NCBI GenBank assembly: GCA_009767595.1
Contig: VSDK01004644.1
Span: forward strand, 86,122 to 150,121
Source of the DNA: Symbiodinium kawagutii
Taxonomy: Eukaryota; Sar; Dinophyceae; Suessiales; Symbiodiniaceae
Direction: 5' to 3'
DNA: 64,000 nt
The notes under the pieces were generated by a model that saw nothing but the letters and a program-made list of their open reading frames with translations, was not told the origin of the DNA and searched no databases. This document shows, piece after piece, positions 1 to 10,349 of this stretch. Both the position numbers and the translations under genes were made by a program. Position 1 is the first letter of the stretch. Every line of letters starts with the position of its first letter.

Positions 1-18
1 CTACGACTTGTTGTGTGA

Positions 19-606
19 ACACAGGGAAAATTGTTTACCTGGGCAGCAAAGGAAGCAGGAATCAACAGCAAAGACATTGGCAAATTTCACTACGAACACA
101 GACGTGGCCGGAATCTGTCGCCCTTCACAATGGTGACGGTTGATAGCCACTACACAAAAAGCAAAATCATGGAATGGTACACCCAGACTTTTGACAAGAA
201 GGGATGGCAAGAATGGACAAACGACAAGTTGAGCAAACTCACCAATGGCCAAAACAAACCGGAAGTGAACGGAATGATCAAGTTTGAGCCCTGCATTGCA
301 GGCTTTGACCGCATGCAAACAGAACCGCTCAAAGCCATCATGGCAGTGATCACGAAACTGGCCCCAAACCTCAAATGGAAGCACTCTTGGAAGCACCTTA
401 CCCTCCAAACAGTGGATCACGAAGAATACTTGGCATGGCTAGCACTCGACCACCTAGAAGGAATTGCCAAGATCTATGTGGACCAAGAGTATTTCACAGC
501 TAGATCGTTCGAAGATGAGTTTCGCAACGCGTTTGGCAACATCATGTCGAAGAAGACCGTGGGGAACAAGGGCAAAGGCAAGAACAAGGAGGAGAAGGTG
601 TACTGA
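19..606 (+). CDS. ORF1-like protein, unrecognised, N-terminus outside or spliced
   Basis: The frame is open from just after a TGA at 16-18 to a TGA at 604-606. The first ATG is at 130, so the true start is unclear; the sequence before base 30 ends in CACAG and could be an intron acceptor. The protein is hydrophilic and rich in Lys, Trp and aromatic residues, and ends in a basic tract (NKGKGKNKEEK). I recognise no domain. It lies upstream of a LINE ORF2 on the same strand, so a LINE ORF1 (RNA-binding, Gag-like) protein is a reasonable guess. A host exon or part of an older element is equally possible. Confidence 0.4.
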   Translation, partial: TQGKLFTWAAKEAGINSKDIGKFHYEHRRGRNLSPFTMVTVDSHYTKSKIMEWYTQTFDKKGWQEWTNDKLSKLTNGQNKPEVNGMIKFEPCIAGFDRMQTEPLKAIMAVITKLAPNLKWKHSWKHLTLQTVDHEEYLAWLALDHLEGIAKIYVDQEYFTARSFEDEFRNAFGNIMSKKTVGNKGKGKNKEEKVY

Positions 607-809
607 CACCGGACGACTTTCTGAAGGCAGTAGGCTTAGGCACTGAAGGAAAGGGCTCATACTTTAGGTTCTCCACTCTTGCATTGAAAACAAAAGTGCC
701 TTTCGTTTTTGAAGTCAGGTCCATAGAACAGTCAGAATTCCCAAACAAATACAACGAACACCTCAACAGGATTGCGAAACGCATCCTGCAGCCTGACATG
801 GTCCTGTAG
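543..809 (+). pseudogene. Continuation of the ORF1-like protein in the -1 frame
   Basis: As the preceding frame stops at 604-606, the overlapping -1 frame reads on with normal-looking protein (LTPDDFLKAVGLG..., then FRFSTLALKTKVPF...) to a TAG at 807-809. It contains no early ATG. The simplest reading is one protein broken by a single-base indel around 590-605. Programmed frameshifting is possible, but I see no slippery heptamer. This frame is also the frame of the downstream LINE ORF2; only the TAG separates them. Confidence 0.35.
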
Positions 810-940
810 GGAGATTGCCTTCCAACACGCGCGAGGGAAAATGAATCATTAATACAGTGCGCGCCGGCATTTCAGCCATACACACAAGAACATTCACATA
901 ACGAAAGGATACAAAATGAAAAACAAGGCACACACCAGCA

Positions 941-997
941 TCATCGAAAGACTCATCACCGAATGACTCGTCATCGAATGCTTCGTCACCGAATGAC
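941..997 (+). repeat. Short tandem repeat, about 15 bp unit (TCRTCACCGAATGAC), 5' side of the LINE
   Basis: About four imperfect copies of a unit containing TCAYCGAATG or TCACCGAATG. The first ATG codons of the LINE reading frame (963 and after) lie inside the repeat. The same unit recurs downstream of the LINE at 4601-4646. Confidence 0.75.
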
Positions 998-3900
998 AGC
1001 TGAATCGAGTAAGTCTTTGGCTTGCTCATCTCAGCTTGATAGGAAATATTGGGAACAGACTTTTTCTTTTCACCAATGTTCGCATGATTTGCTTGGCTCG
1101 ACCCCCAAACCTTTGGTACGGCGGGAGTTGCGCCCACCTTTTAAGGGTCGGTGCGTGAACCAATTGAGCTCTGAACCCCTTCGCTCTCAACGTAAACACC
1201 GACGTGGTAAAAGAAATTTCACCCAACAGCTTATTCACTTATGTAACAGGCGTCAGAAAAGGTCCCAACATAGAAGAGAATACAGAAGAGTGAGATCGTG
1301 TTGGAAGGCTTTGGCCGGGCATCCAACGAAACTCTCCATGGCTCAAGAACGAGTCTTGGCTGACACCCAACTTTTGGAAAAAACATGTAATACTTTAGAT
1401 AGTGATGATACGCAGGAGAACGGAACAGACAAGCTCCCCCTTGCTCCCTCTCCCCTCAAGCTTTTGGATAAAAGTTTTCGGCTGGGGGTTTTCAATGTTC
1501 GTGGGATGAATTTTATTGCTGCCCGTCAGCAGATTGTTTTCCTCATGAACAAACACAAAATTGATATTTTGGCCTTGCTGGAAACGCATATTAATTACAC
1601 AGGAAAAGAAATGTATGACAATTTCATTTTCTATTTCTCTAGTTCGGTAGAAGATGACTGCAGAAAGAAGTCCGAAGAAGCACTTCAAGAATACAATCAA
1701 CGGGTGAAGAAAGAAAAAATACCAGTTGCGGTAGCTCAAGCAGAAAGAATGCGTATTCGACAACGCAGTGCTGAAAAACTTGGATGTGCGTTTGTAGTAC
1801 GAAAGCAGCCAGGGCTTGACGTTGACGTAAGTGCCTACGACAACAAAAATATTGCTCTGAGAATCAATACGTCCCCGATCGCCATTAACATTGCTGCGAC
1901 GCACGCGCTGCACGCAGGTCACAGCACTCAGCACAAAACAAAGCATTATGAAGAACTCTCACAGCGAATTTCTAAATTCAAAAAACATGAAATCAATATC
2001 ATCCTTGGAGATTTCAATGCGAGGCTTATGGAACAACTACCGGAGGAAAGCCAGGTCATAGGTAAACACATTTACAGACAGGCATCGTCTTCGATTGCTG
2101 ATTTGAGTGAACCCCAACGTGAGAATAGACAATTGTTCTCTGAGTTTTGCATTTCGCACAGCATGATTCCTCTGAATACCTGGTTTGAAAAACCCTCCCC
2201 ATTTCTTGCTACATTCAGAGATTCCTCCACAGACTTCTTTCAACTTGGTTGGACTGATACCTCAACTCATGGACAGCTGGATTATGTTCTTGTCAATCAG
2301 AAGTGGAGAAATTCTTTCACTGATGTACACTGCATTCACGAAACTTTGTTGAACTCCGATCATGCCCTTGTTCTAGCAGATATGCAGGTCCGGTTTGCTG
2401 CCGCATGTGAAACACGATCTAGAACTTTCGCAACCCCAAGATTCAGGCTGCCGTCCGATGGTGAGTACCAACAATATAACAGACTAGTCCAACAAAGTGT
2501 TGGAAAAATTCAGTCTCTTGGTGTTTGGAATGCGACTGAGGGATTTGAACGTTTTGCACGGATTCTGATTGAAGCGGCCTGTGCTAGTTTACCCCAAATT
2601 TCCCCCCGACAAAAGAAACATTATCTTTCAGAACAGACCTGGCAAAAAATTGAAGAAAAAAATGCTGCGATTGGCGCTGGGGAATGGAATACCGCCAAGC
2701 AACTCACAGTTGAGATCCGGAAGCTTGCCCGGCGTGACAAGGATCGTGCCTTGGTAGAAGAATTAGAACGCATCGATAAGGATGGCTACCAATGGGAAGG
2801 ATTGAAAAAGAGTCGATCTACTTTTCAACCAAAGAGATTTAAGTTCAGAAATAAACATGGGGACTTGATCAGTGAACATGACTTCGCGGAAACGGCTGCT
2901 GAGTATTTTGCTGATGTTCAATGGGCACCACCCGAGGAAAACCAGCTTGATCCTCAGAAAGAACAATCCCAACTGGTGGAGGGACAAAATGATATGGTTG
3001 ATTCTCAGTTCACCACCGCTGAGTTAGATGCAGTCCTTGTTGCCTTGAAAAATAATAAATCACCCGGCCCAGATGGATGCAGGTCGGAATTGGTCAAGTG
3101 GTTAGATGGCTCAAACAGGGTTTCTTTACTGGAACTGTACAATGATATTTTGATTTCGGGTATCTTTCCTGATTGCTTTTGTTTAGCAAACATTGCTGCT
3201 TGTTACAAAAAAGGAGATGCGACCCAGATGAAAAACTACAGGCCCATTGCTTTGCTGCAGGTCTTTTATAAGATTCTTGCGAGTATGATCCGTAACAGAT
3301 TCCAACAAACTTTTGAGCCATGGATTCAGCGAACACAATATGGGTTTAGGCCCAGGAAATCAACTGCCCAAGCCATATTCATTGCTCGCAGGCTAATGGA
3401 TATTGCTGAACGTCAACATTCCAATATAACTTTAATATTCTTAGATTGGGAGAAGGCGTTTGATAAAGTTAGCCACTGTAAAATGTTACAAGTCTTAAGA
3501 CGCCTCAATACTCCTCCAAATATGCTACGATTGGTCTCCATGATGTATCTCAGTCCTAAATTTCGTATCACTGCTGCCGGGACAATTTCCAATTATAAAA
3601 GACAACGTTCTGGTATTCGACAAGGATGCCCATTATCTCCATACTTGTTTGTGCTACTAATGACTGCGTTATTTTCTGATGTCAAAACCAAACTTTCGAC
3701 GCCAAATCAGTAATAACCTATTCCAGGCATTCGTTTTTCTGAGGTCCTGTACGCTGATGATACTCTACTTTTCGGGACACACACCCACACGATTAACAAG
3801 CTATTGCATGAAATCCAGAGGGAATCTGCCTATTATAATTTGAAATTGAATTTTGATAAATGCATTAATTTGACGCTTCACCAACAACAGTCGAGTATTA

Positions 3901-4568
3901 AATATCTTGATGGCACCCCTGTCCCACGCAAAAAAGACGCACATTATTTAGGTACCCTACTTTCTGATAGTGTCAACAATCACCGAGAAGTCACCAACAG
4001 GTTGGCAGCAGCAATTGCTACGTGCAACCGGATGAAACTTTTTTGGGACAAGGCTCATACTACTATCCGCTGGAAAATTTGTGTTTTTGAGTCCATCCTT
4101 AGAAGTAAAGTTTTATATGGACTGGAGTGTATCCAACTCACACAGCAAGACCTTGATAAGCTAAACGCTTTTCAACTCAAAAACCTACGACGCATATTGA
4201 AAATTCCACCCACTTTCATCGACCGTTCTTACTCGAACCAAAGAGTGCTAGATTTGATTCGTGAAAATTTTCATATCTCCATTGATTTATTTTCTCAAAT
4301 CTGGCTTAGACGCAAACTGAGATTATTTGGACACATTCTTAGATCCAGCCCAGATGATCCCATGAGACAAGTTCTCTTTGAATACAATTCCTTCTTACCA
4401 CGTTTTGAATATAGAAGACCTGGTAGACCCCGTACTGATTGGTTGCTACAGTCATTCAAAGATGCGTTCGCGCTGTTAGGCCGAGTGGAAGGGTTTGACC
4501 CTAACCTCTCGGAACATACCCAGTTTATTGTACATAATGCCATCACTCGACAAGGAATTTTTGCATAA
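963..4568 (+). pseudogene. LINE ORF2: APE endonuclease plus reverse transcriptase, interrupted by TAA TAA
   Basis: This would nick target DNA and copy the element RNA by target-primed reverse transcription. The endonuclease spans about residues 173-470: FNVRGM, LLETH, GDFNAR, GQLDYVLVN and SDHALV are all present, so its catalytic set looks intact. The RT spans about residues 690-935: KSPGPDG, YRPIALL, QYGFRPRKST, LDWEKAFDKVSH, RQGCPLSPYLF, then YADD at about 3747-3758. Two adjacent TAA codons at 3711-3716 stop translation just before YADD. The same frame then continues to 4568, where the C-terminal FGHILR and RRPGRPR segment follows. The first ATG (963) lies in a tandem repeat; the real start may be downstream (997 or later). 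The N-terminal 170 residues are basic and unassigned. A dead copy or stop suppression are the alternatives; I favour a dead copy. Confidence 0.85.
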
Positions 4569-4600
4569 CTGCTTACTTTCAGACAGATACTGTGACACAA

Positions 4601-4646
4601 TGACGTCACCGAATGCTCGTCACCGAATGTCGTCACCGAATGTCGT
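4601..4646 (+). repeat. Short tandem repeat (CGTCACCGAATG), 3' side of the LINE
   Basis: Three close copies of GTCACCGAATG-type units begin 33 bases after the LINE stop codon. They match the units at 941-997. Some LINEs end in short 3' tandem repeats that take part in priming, which may be the role here. Confidence 0.7.
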
Positions 4647-4650
4647 CCGA

Positions 4651-5240
4651 TAGTAGTTCTATACTGTTTTAACGGATCATCTAAAGCCTGAGAAACGCAA
4701 TGTCAACTTTCTTCGCTTATATTTGATTTTGTATTTTGTTCTTGTGCTACTTCACTCACATTTGCGCTGTTTCTCCTTTGCTTGATTTCTGCTACCCGCG
4801 CCCACTGACGATGCTGCAGTTTGACATCCGGAAGGCCAACAGGAAGTGTAGTTCGATCGCAGTCTAATTCGTTCTCCTCAGCCCCTTCTCTACTTCCCGG
4901 ATTGTTTTCCCGTCCCTGATAATGGCTAGGATTCGGTGCACAGACTTCGCAGTCTGCACAGTAGAAAAAAAAAGTGGATCAAACGGTGGGTTCCTTGCTT
5001 GGACATTTGCTGGATTGATTGGTTGAGGGATATTGAGATATTATTTGGCTGGCTTGTTCCAACGATGGCGTCGATTGAGGCTCTTGTGTAGATTGAAGGT
5101 GCGACAGTTGCATGGATTTTCTCGAGTTTGACAGGCTCACCTTTTGCACATTGGTGACCTGTTCGGCACTGAGAGAACGAAATTGCGCAGCCAGTTGGAT
5201 GTTTCCAGAGGCAAATTTGTGGTTTCATCATCTTTGATCT
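4651..5240. other. Non-coding region after the LINE
   Basis: Holds possible LINE 3' UTR sequence ending in A9 at 4965-4973. No convincing gene is seen; the 101-codon minus frame at 4926-5231 lacks coding character. Confidence 0.5.
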
Positions 5241-5262
5241 AGTTCAGTCATGTTGTCACGCC

Positions 5263-5462
5263 ATGTTTCGGCAGTTTTTCTGCATGGATGAGCGCCACAG
5301 TTTTGAACTGGCGATCCACCATGCCAGGCCATACCACACCGCTCGCATTTACATCTTTGGCGAGAACGAACCTGGCGATCCCTGGCGGCTGTCGGTCCAA
5401 GTACCCGAGGAGCAGCACGCAGCGATGTTTGCCCGAAAAAAGGCAGCCACAGGATGCCACAG
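5263..5462 (+). CDS. Exon-like segment, hypothetical protein (start ATG 5263)
   Basis: ATG 5263 opens a frame that reads MFRQFFCMDERHSFELA and later GENEPGDPWRLSVQVPEE, protein-like in composition and GC-richer than its surroundings. CACAG/GTTACG at 5458-5468 gives a plausible 5' splice site, making this a first coding exon of about 200 nt. I do not recognise a family. The next exon-like segments, at 5579 and 5965, lie on the same strand. Confidence 0.4.
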
Positions 5463-5578
5463 GTTACGCTGTCAAAAACCTGGGGGCAGTTTTAGGGTAT
5501 GAGTGAGTTCGATTCTTGCTTAGGTTTTCATAGATGTTGATAGATTGAGAAACCCAAAGTGCAGATACCTACAGTGAC

Positions 5579-5829
5579 ACAGGGCATCTTTGAAAGATCC
5601 GGGCTTCAGGAGTTGCGGCAATACATGGATGAGCGAAGCGAAAGCCTTGGCGATGACTTGCTGTGGGAGCTACGTGTTGGATGTCGTTGGTCGCCGAGGT
5701 TGGGGCAATTTCGCCCAGGAAGTCAACCGCCTGTGTGGCAAGAGGCGCTCCGTGGAAGTGGAAAGCAGAGTTGCGGATTCCAAGCGCTCGCCAAGCAGAA
5801 TCATCCAATTGGTTTGCAGAAAAAAATGA
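5579..5829 (+). CDS. Exon-like segment(s), hypothetical protein, one frame break
   Basis: After ACACAG at 5573-5578, one frame reads GIFERSGLQELRQYMDERSE and on to about 5672. An adjacent frame then continues with VLDVVGRRGWGNFAQEVNRL and ends at TGA 5827-5829. Both halves look coding, so a one-base indel around 5665-5675 is likely. The phase of the upstream exon does not join cleanly to either frame, so the gene model is unresolved. Confidence 0.4.
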
Positions 5830-5964
5830 AGTGATAACTGATAACCATTTTTAACCAGTAATGATGGTAACAAAAATGTCTTTGGAAACCACTAGTGATG
5901 GTAAGTAAGCCACTCTCCTACTGATTTCCTGTGGTAACCACCGGAAAACCTGTCACCAAATCCT

Positions 5965-6117
5965 ATGAAACAATGGACTCTGCATCCCAGGATGCGCTTC
6001 CAGCTGGTCGCCGAAGGAGTGCTCAGATGGATTTACCTTCCGGTGGCAGAGTGCGCCACTGGAAATCCCAGTCAAATCGACTGCTTTGCGCTTTGGGAAG
6101 TGAAACAATACAGCATC
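5965..6117 (+). CDS. Exon-like segment, hypothetical protein
   Basis: ATG 5965 opens a protein-like frame (MRFQLVAEGVLRWIYLPVAE, then IDCFALWEVKQYS) that runs into a MITE-like element at 6118. It may belong with the two preceding segments. The +1 frame (MDSASQDALPAGRRR) is a weaker competitor. Confidence 0.3.
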
Positions 6118-6233
6118 ATGAGGTGGTTTCTTAATAGCTGGGGGTACCCAAAAGTTGTGGTTGGTTTATTCATGATAATGGTTAGTGTAAAAGATGATTT
6201 GGGGGGTCCCCCTTTTTCGAGAAACCACCATGA
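6118..6233. mobile_element. MITE-like element, GTTTCTCAA-end family, copy 1
   Basis: About 116 bp with imperfect terminal inverted repeats: CATGAGGTGGTTTCTTAA on the left, TCGAGAAACCACCATGA on the right. It contains a GGGGGTACC-type block near the left end and a GGGGGGTCCCCC block near the right. Related copies are at 8046-8157, 35951-36064 and, partly, 40309-40352. It encodes nothing. Confidence 0.6.
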
Positions 6234-6826
6234 AAGGCATAAATCATGCAGTAAGGCTATGTCTGGAAGACAAAAACTCCTCCATTGGTATGCTTTAGAT
6301 GGACAGGGGTCGTTTTGGAACGCGGGATAAGGGTCATTTTGAAACGCAGCATAGTCGTCCTTTCAAAACAAGCTCCATTTGCATGTCGTGACGGGAAGTG
6401 CAGTGGGCTGTGTAGGTGCGGGAGAGCAGATGGTGGAGAGGTGGAGAGGTGGAGAGGTGGAGAGGTGGAGAATCCTTACGTTGACTGGTAGATCCAGATC
6501 TTGTTGAACCCCACACATACCTGGCTCTTAAGAACAATATTGATCAAATTCAAGTAACCACCTTCCCGCCCATCCCCCATGTGCCGCTTATCATAAAATT
6601 TGATTTGAGGGTGGTTCCCCATGATGTGATTTGTTTCAACACAGCCGCTCCACTGCCCTTTCCCCCTTTTTATATTTGGGGGGACAGGGGGGTCAACAGG
6701 GGCGGCGCACACGGATGTGTTCCAAAATGTCCCTTATCATCCCTTATCCTCCTTAGTCTCTGTTTGTAACTCTCCTCCTTAGTGTGTTTCTAACCTACTC
6801 CCCTCCTGAACGCTACTGCGCTTCGT
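6234..6826. other. Non-coding region
   Basis: Contains the GTGGAGAG microsatellite (6433-6472) and pyrimidine-rich DNA. No gene seen. Confidence 0.5.
6433..6472 (+). repeat. Tandem repeat GTGGAGAG, 5 copies
   Basis: Five consecutive 8-bp units, the last with one change. Confidence 0.9.
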
Positions 6827-7074
6827 TCAGCCGACCTCCTTGGTGGCTGCCAGGTACATCCGCTGGCGCCTGCGCTTCTCCAGAGCTGCGGAGGTGGCAA
6901 AGTTCGTGTGGTCACGAAGCCAAGGGCTGAGTTCGACTGCGAAGCGACTGAGCCACTGAGGGACCCAGGCTATCCGTTTTCGCAAGGATTTTTTGTTGAT
7001 AGGAAGATAGGTCTTTGCTGATGTTTTTCTTAGGAATTTGCTTTGGACCTCGTCCTCAAAAAAGTTGAAAGAGC
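6827..7074 (-). CDS. Terminal exon-like segment, hypothetical protein (minus strand)
   Basis: The minus strand reads from a GATGCAAG/GC acceptor-like site at about 7074 to a stop at 6827. The peptide is protein-like and basic (FNFFEDEVQSKFLRKTSAK, then AWVPQWLSRFAVELSPWLRD, ending ATKEVG). An ATG just 5' of the acceptor keeps the frame open to 7108, so this could instead be a short complete ORF of 93 codons. Family not recognised. Confidence 0.45.
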
Positions 7075-7109
7075 CTTGCATCTTTGATGGTGAGCATTTG
7101 CTGTTCACT

Positions 7110-8045
7110 TGGACATGGTAGCAACTTTCAACCGTCCCCCGAGCGCCTGTTTTCCACCCTTGAATGCCACTTCTCAGGTGAAGGCTCCCGACCAGAGCAG
7201 ACCATCTGGCGACTGAGTCAGGGAGCTTCAGTCGCCGGTGGTTTCCGCTGGTCCCAGTGTCCCGGTGGGCATTGCATACCTAGGTGTGGGACAAAGGCCA
7301 TTCCTACCTGTGACATCCTGTGACATCCTGTGCATATGGAGATGTTTCATGATATGTTTTTTTTTCAGTTTTATGATCTGACATGCTTTACAATGTTTGT
7401 ATGTACATATGCATGGACAAATGTACGTGCAATATTTGAAATGTTGCTGTATTGCAATGTAATACCATGTAATGCAAAGTAGTGTAAGGCAAGGTAATTT
7501 GATGCAATCCGATGTAGCTAATGATGTGCAAGGTGATATGATGTGACATAATGTAGATCTAAATGCAACGTAATACAACTAAACAATTATTAGACCTGAA
7601 CGTTGATGCAATGTGGTGAAATAAAATGCACTGTCATGAAGTCAATGGAATTTGACGAGATGAGATGTAACATCACTCGTCGTAATGCAATGATGTATGT
7701 GTATTTGTATTAATTTATATATCGATGCATATGAATAGTTTTGCAAGTATAAAAGTATACAAGCAATCTACCTGCCTACCTATCTATCCCATCCCATCCC
7801 ATCCCATCCTATCCATGCCGCTTGCACCTCCAAAGCAACCGCCCAGGCCTGGACAATTCGAGCCGCTTTGGTTTGAAGTTTGGCCCAGGGCACCCAGAGG
7901 GACTCGAACGGACTCGCTGTGCGGTGCAGCTGTGCGAAGACGTGGATTCGACGGCCTTGGGACCAGCTTGGACGACACATTTTGGATGAAGTTTTGGCAA
8001 GTTTTGGTCATTGATGTGCTGGCAATCCAGTCATTTGTGGTTGTT
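7110..8045. other. Low-complexity region
   Basis: 7330-7720 is AT-rich DNA dominated by ATGTAATGCAAT-like words. (ATCCC)n lies at 7786-7814. An ATG at 7815 opens a Pro-rich frame running into the MITE-like element at 8046; coding status is doubtful. Confidence 0.5.
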
Positions 8046-8157
8046 ATATGGGGTGTTTCTCAACATGGGGGAGCCCTAAATCATCCAATATTAATCATTT
8101 TCAATACGAAATCAATCATGACTTTGGGGTTCCCTATGACTTGAGAAACGCCCATAT
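8046..8157. mobile_element. MITE-like element, GTTTCTCAA-end family, copy 2
   Basis: 112 bp. Left end ATATGGGGTGTTTCTCAA, right end TTGAGAAACGCCCATAT, so the inverted repeats are nearly perfect over about 16 bp. Internal sequence shares GGAGCCC/GGGGTTCCC blocks with the other copies. Confidence 0.75.
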
Positions 8158-9586
8158 GGTTGTGAGGGAATGATCCAAGTGATTCATAGGCAGTTCGGCC
8201 GAGGCACAGATCGTGAGATGACCTTGGCATATGTCGATATCCTCGACTACCGCAAGGCTCTTGAGGCACCGGAATCTGCAGAAACTGCACTGACCAGGTG
8301 GAATGAATCATCTGAATCTCAGTCATTAGTGGGTTAGTTACAAAAATCTCATTAATTAGTAGATGTCTATAGTTTGGGTACTACATATCAGTGATAGTTG
8401 GTGCTGGCTATAGCATCCAAACGATTATTGATGGAAGTTTGGATTGATTGAAACGCGGGGGGGGGGGCAGGGCGGGCCCAAAAAATGAAGCATCAATGTT
8501 GCTAGCAAGTGCCAGCAGGGTGATAAAGTGTTTGTCGCAGCAGGCACTCTAAACCTCTTGCCAGTCACGTTAAGATGGGAGAGACATGGCTGTGGATCAA
8601 GACATGTACCCACCTGTACACTTTCTGGACATGCGCCAAATTCAGATTGAGTCTTTGTTGGGATGTTCTTATCATTTTCCCTATCCTTTTTTGTGGTTGT
8701 TTGATATTGACCCACAACCATGGCTATTGCCATAGTCTTCATGGCCATTGCCATGGCGTCTTGAGTTAGTCACCATGTTATGGGAGCCCATGGCATCGAT
8801 GAATTCTCGAGGTTTGCATAGCCGCAGCTTAGCCCCGCTATGGGAACATAGCGTAGTGAATGTCACCAAACCAACCCTTGAAGTCCACGCAAGTCAGTGA
8901 AAGTTGGCAATGGATTGGAAGTGGGTAACGTTAAAACTGTGTAGTCAACCAATAGTAATGATAAATTCTGGTGTGACAATCCCTCCCCACTAAGTGGTTC
9001 TTCCGTCGCAGAACTGGGTCATCAAACCTCAACTTCCGATGCTTATCGCTGCGGCCGGAGACGGAGAATATACTGCACCGTTGCTTGGCTCTGCTGTAAC
9101 AGTTCGTGATGTCCAGGTTTGAGTTTCTTTTTCCGCCATGTTTGCGGAAATCAAAGTGTGAACATTCCCATTTCATTCGTTCCGCTGGTTGGATGCACAT
9201 CCAATTTTCCCACTGTGCATTTTTTTGATGTTCGATGCTAACAATCAATTCTTCAATTCACCAGCCAGCTTTGAAGCTTGAGGATGGCTTCTCACGGTTT
9301 CTCACAGACACCCTGATTATGGTTTGCTAGTCACTAGTCAATCAAGCAGTCAACGAGCTCTTTCCAGTTCAGCATTCGTTATTGTATTCTTAGTGATTTG
9401 CAGGTGAATCCCAAGACCATTCGTCATTGTTTTGGCAAAAGGTTTCGAAACGGACGCTATAGGACTGATACTCACTGGAAGGGATCTTGGGAAATCACTG
9501 AACAACTGTTTGCGTGCATGTTCAGAGTTTTCTTTGGTTGCGTGATGACAGCGTGAACGGAACCTAGACGTGAACTATTTGGTTGC
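8158..9586. other. Non-coding region
   Basis: Contains G11 at 8457-8467 and a partial ATATTGACCCACA end (8703-8716) resembling the 120-bp MITE family. No convincing gene seen. Confidence 0.45.
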
Positions 9587-10046
9587 ATGTCGAGAAAAAA
9601 CAGTCTTGGTCTAGTTGTGGTTGACCCAGCTGCAAAAGTCCGTAAGTTGGAAGGTTCCACATCTAAATATCCTGCGGCCATGCCTTATCTACAAAAAGTT
9701 TTCATAATTCATAATCCTTTGCAAGCAGCTTATCCTTTGGCCGTGGCAATTCCCGAGGTACCATCTTGACTACGCCGATCCTTTCGTTCAGTCGGTGGGA
9801 CAATATCTTGGTCGGCGCGTATGGCATCAGGTGAGGAGAGGGTGGAGAGGGTGACAGAAATATGGCGCCCATGACAAGCAAGACGGCTACCATCAACCCA
9901 AGTTGCTCCAATTGAGCAGTTCTTACCGAAGCTTCAGATTCAACAGCACCAAGACAGGCTGCAGCTGCAGCGTTTGAAGGTTGCAGCGAAGCCTTGCGTG
10001 AAAATCGTAGCACATGGACCATCCAGCTGTGTGACTTTCGCGACAG

Positions 10047-10349
10047 GTGTTGCTGCCGTTCAACTTGTTGGCGAGGCTGCTCCCTTCCAACCCTACGGAG
10101 GAGGAGACAGCATGGGATTACGGAGTGGGAAAGTCGTGGAAAGCCGAGATTGCCAACCCACAGCGGAAAGTTCGGCAAGGCCTTCAAAAGCTTTCCAAAG
10201 CCTTCCAAAGAAGCGATCTTTTTGCTGGTCTTTACACAACTCTCCATGGATTTGTCACTGAAATGGGGCACCTCCTGAGGACATCGTGCCACTCCGGCGC
10301 TCTATGCAACGAGTTGGACCCCAAGTGCTTCACTGTCTTCTGGAAATGA
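10047..10349 (+). CDS. Exon-like segment, hypothetical protein
   Basis: A frame without ATG reads LPSNPTEEETAWDYGVGKSW and continues to TGA 10347-10349, with Lys/Gln-rich helical character (NPQRKVRQGLQKLSKAFQ). An overlapping 196-codon minus-strand frame (9702-10292) includes a hydrophobic stretch LGLMVAVLLVMGAIFL and is a competing reading. Which strand codes cannot be settled by eye. Confidence 0.3.
   Translation: MLLPFNLLARLLPSNPTEEETAWDYGVGKSWKAEIANPQRKVRQGLQKLSKAFQRSDLFAGLYTTLHGFVTEMGHLLRTSCHSGALCNELDPKCFTVFWK

Larger units (their letters stand above)
941..4650 (+). mobile_element. Non-LTR retrotransposon (LINE) with APE endonuclease and RT
   Basis: A single reading frame encodes an exonuclease-endonuclease-phosphatase (APE-type) endonuclease followed by a reverse transcriptase and a C-terminal segment with FGHILR and RRPGRPRTDW motifs, typical of several LINE clades. 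The limits are uncertain. Near-identical short tandem repeats lie at both sides (941-997 and 4601-4646) and are used here as borders. A run of nine A at 4965-4973 is an alternative 3' end. No target-site duplication was identified by eye. Confidence 0.75.

Noticed and set aside
9702-10292. 196-codon minus ORF with a hydrophobic stretch
   Set aside because: Competes with a more codon-like plus frame; no signal peptide, domain or splice support. Kept only as a remark.
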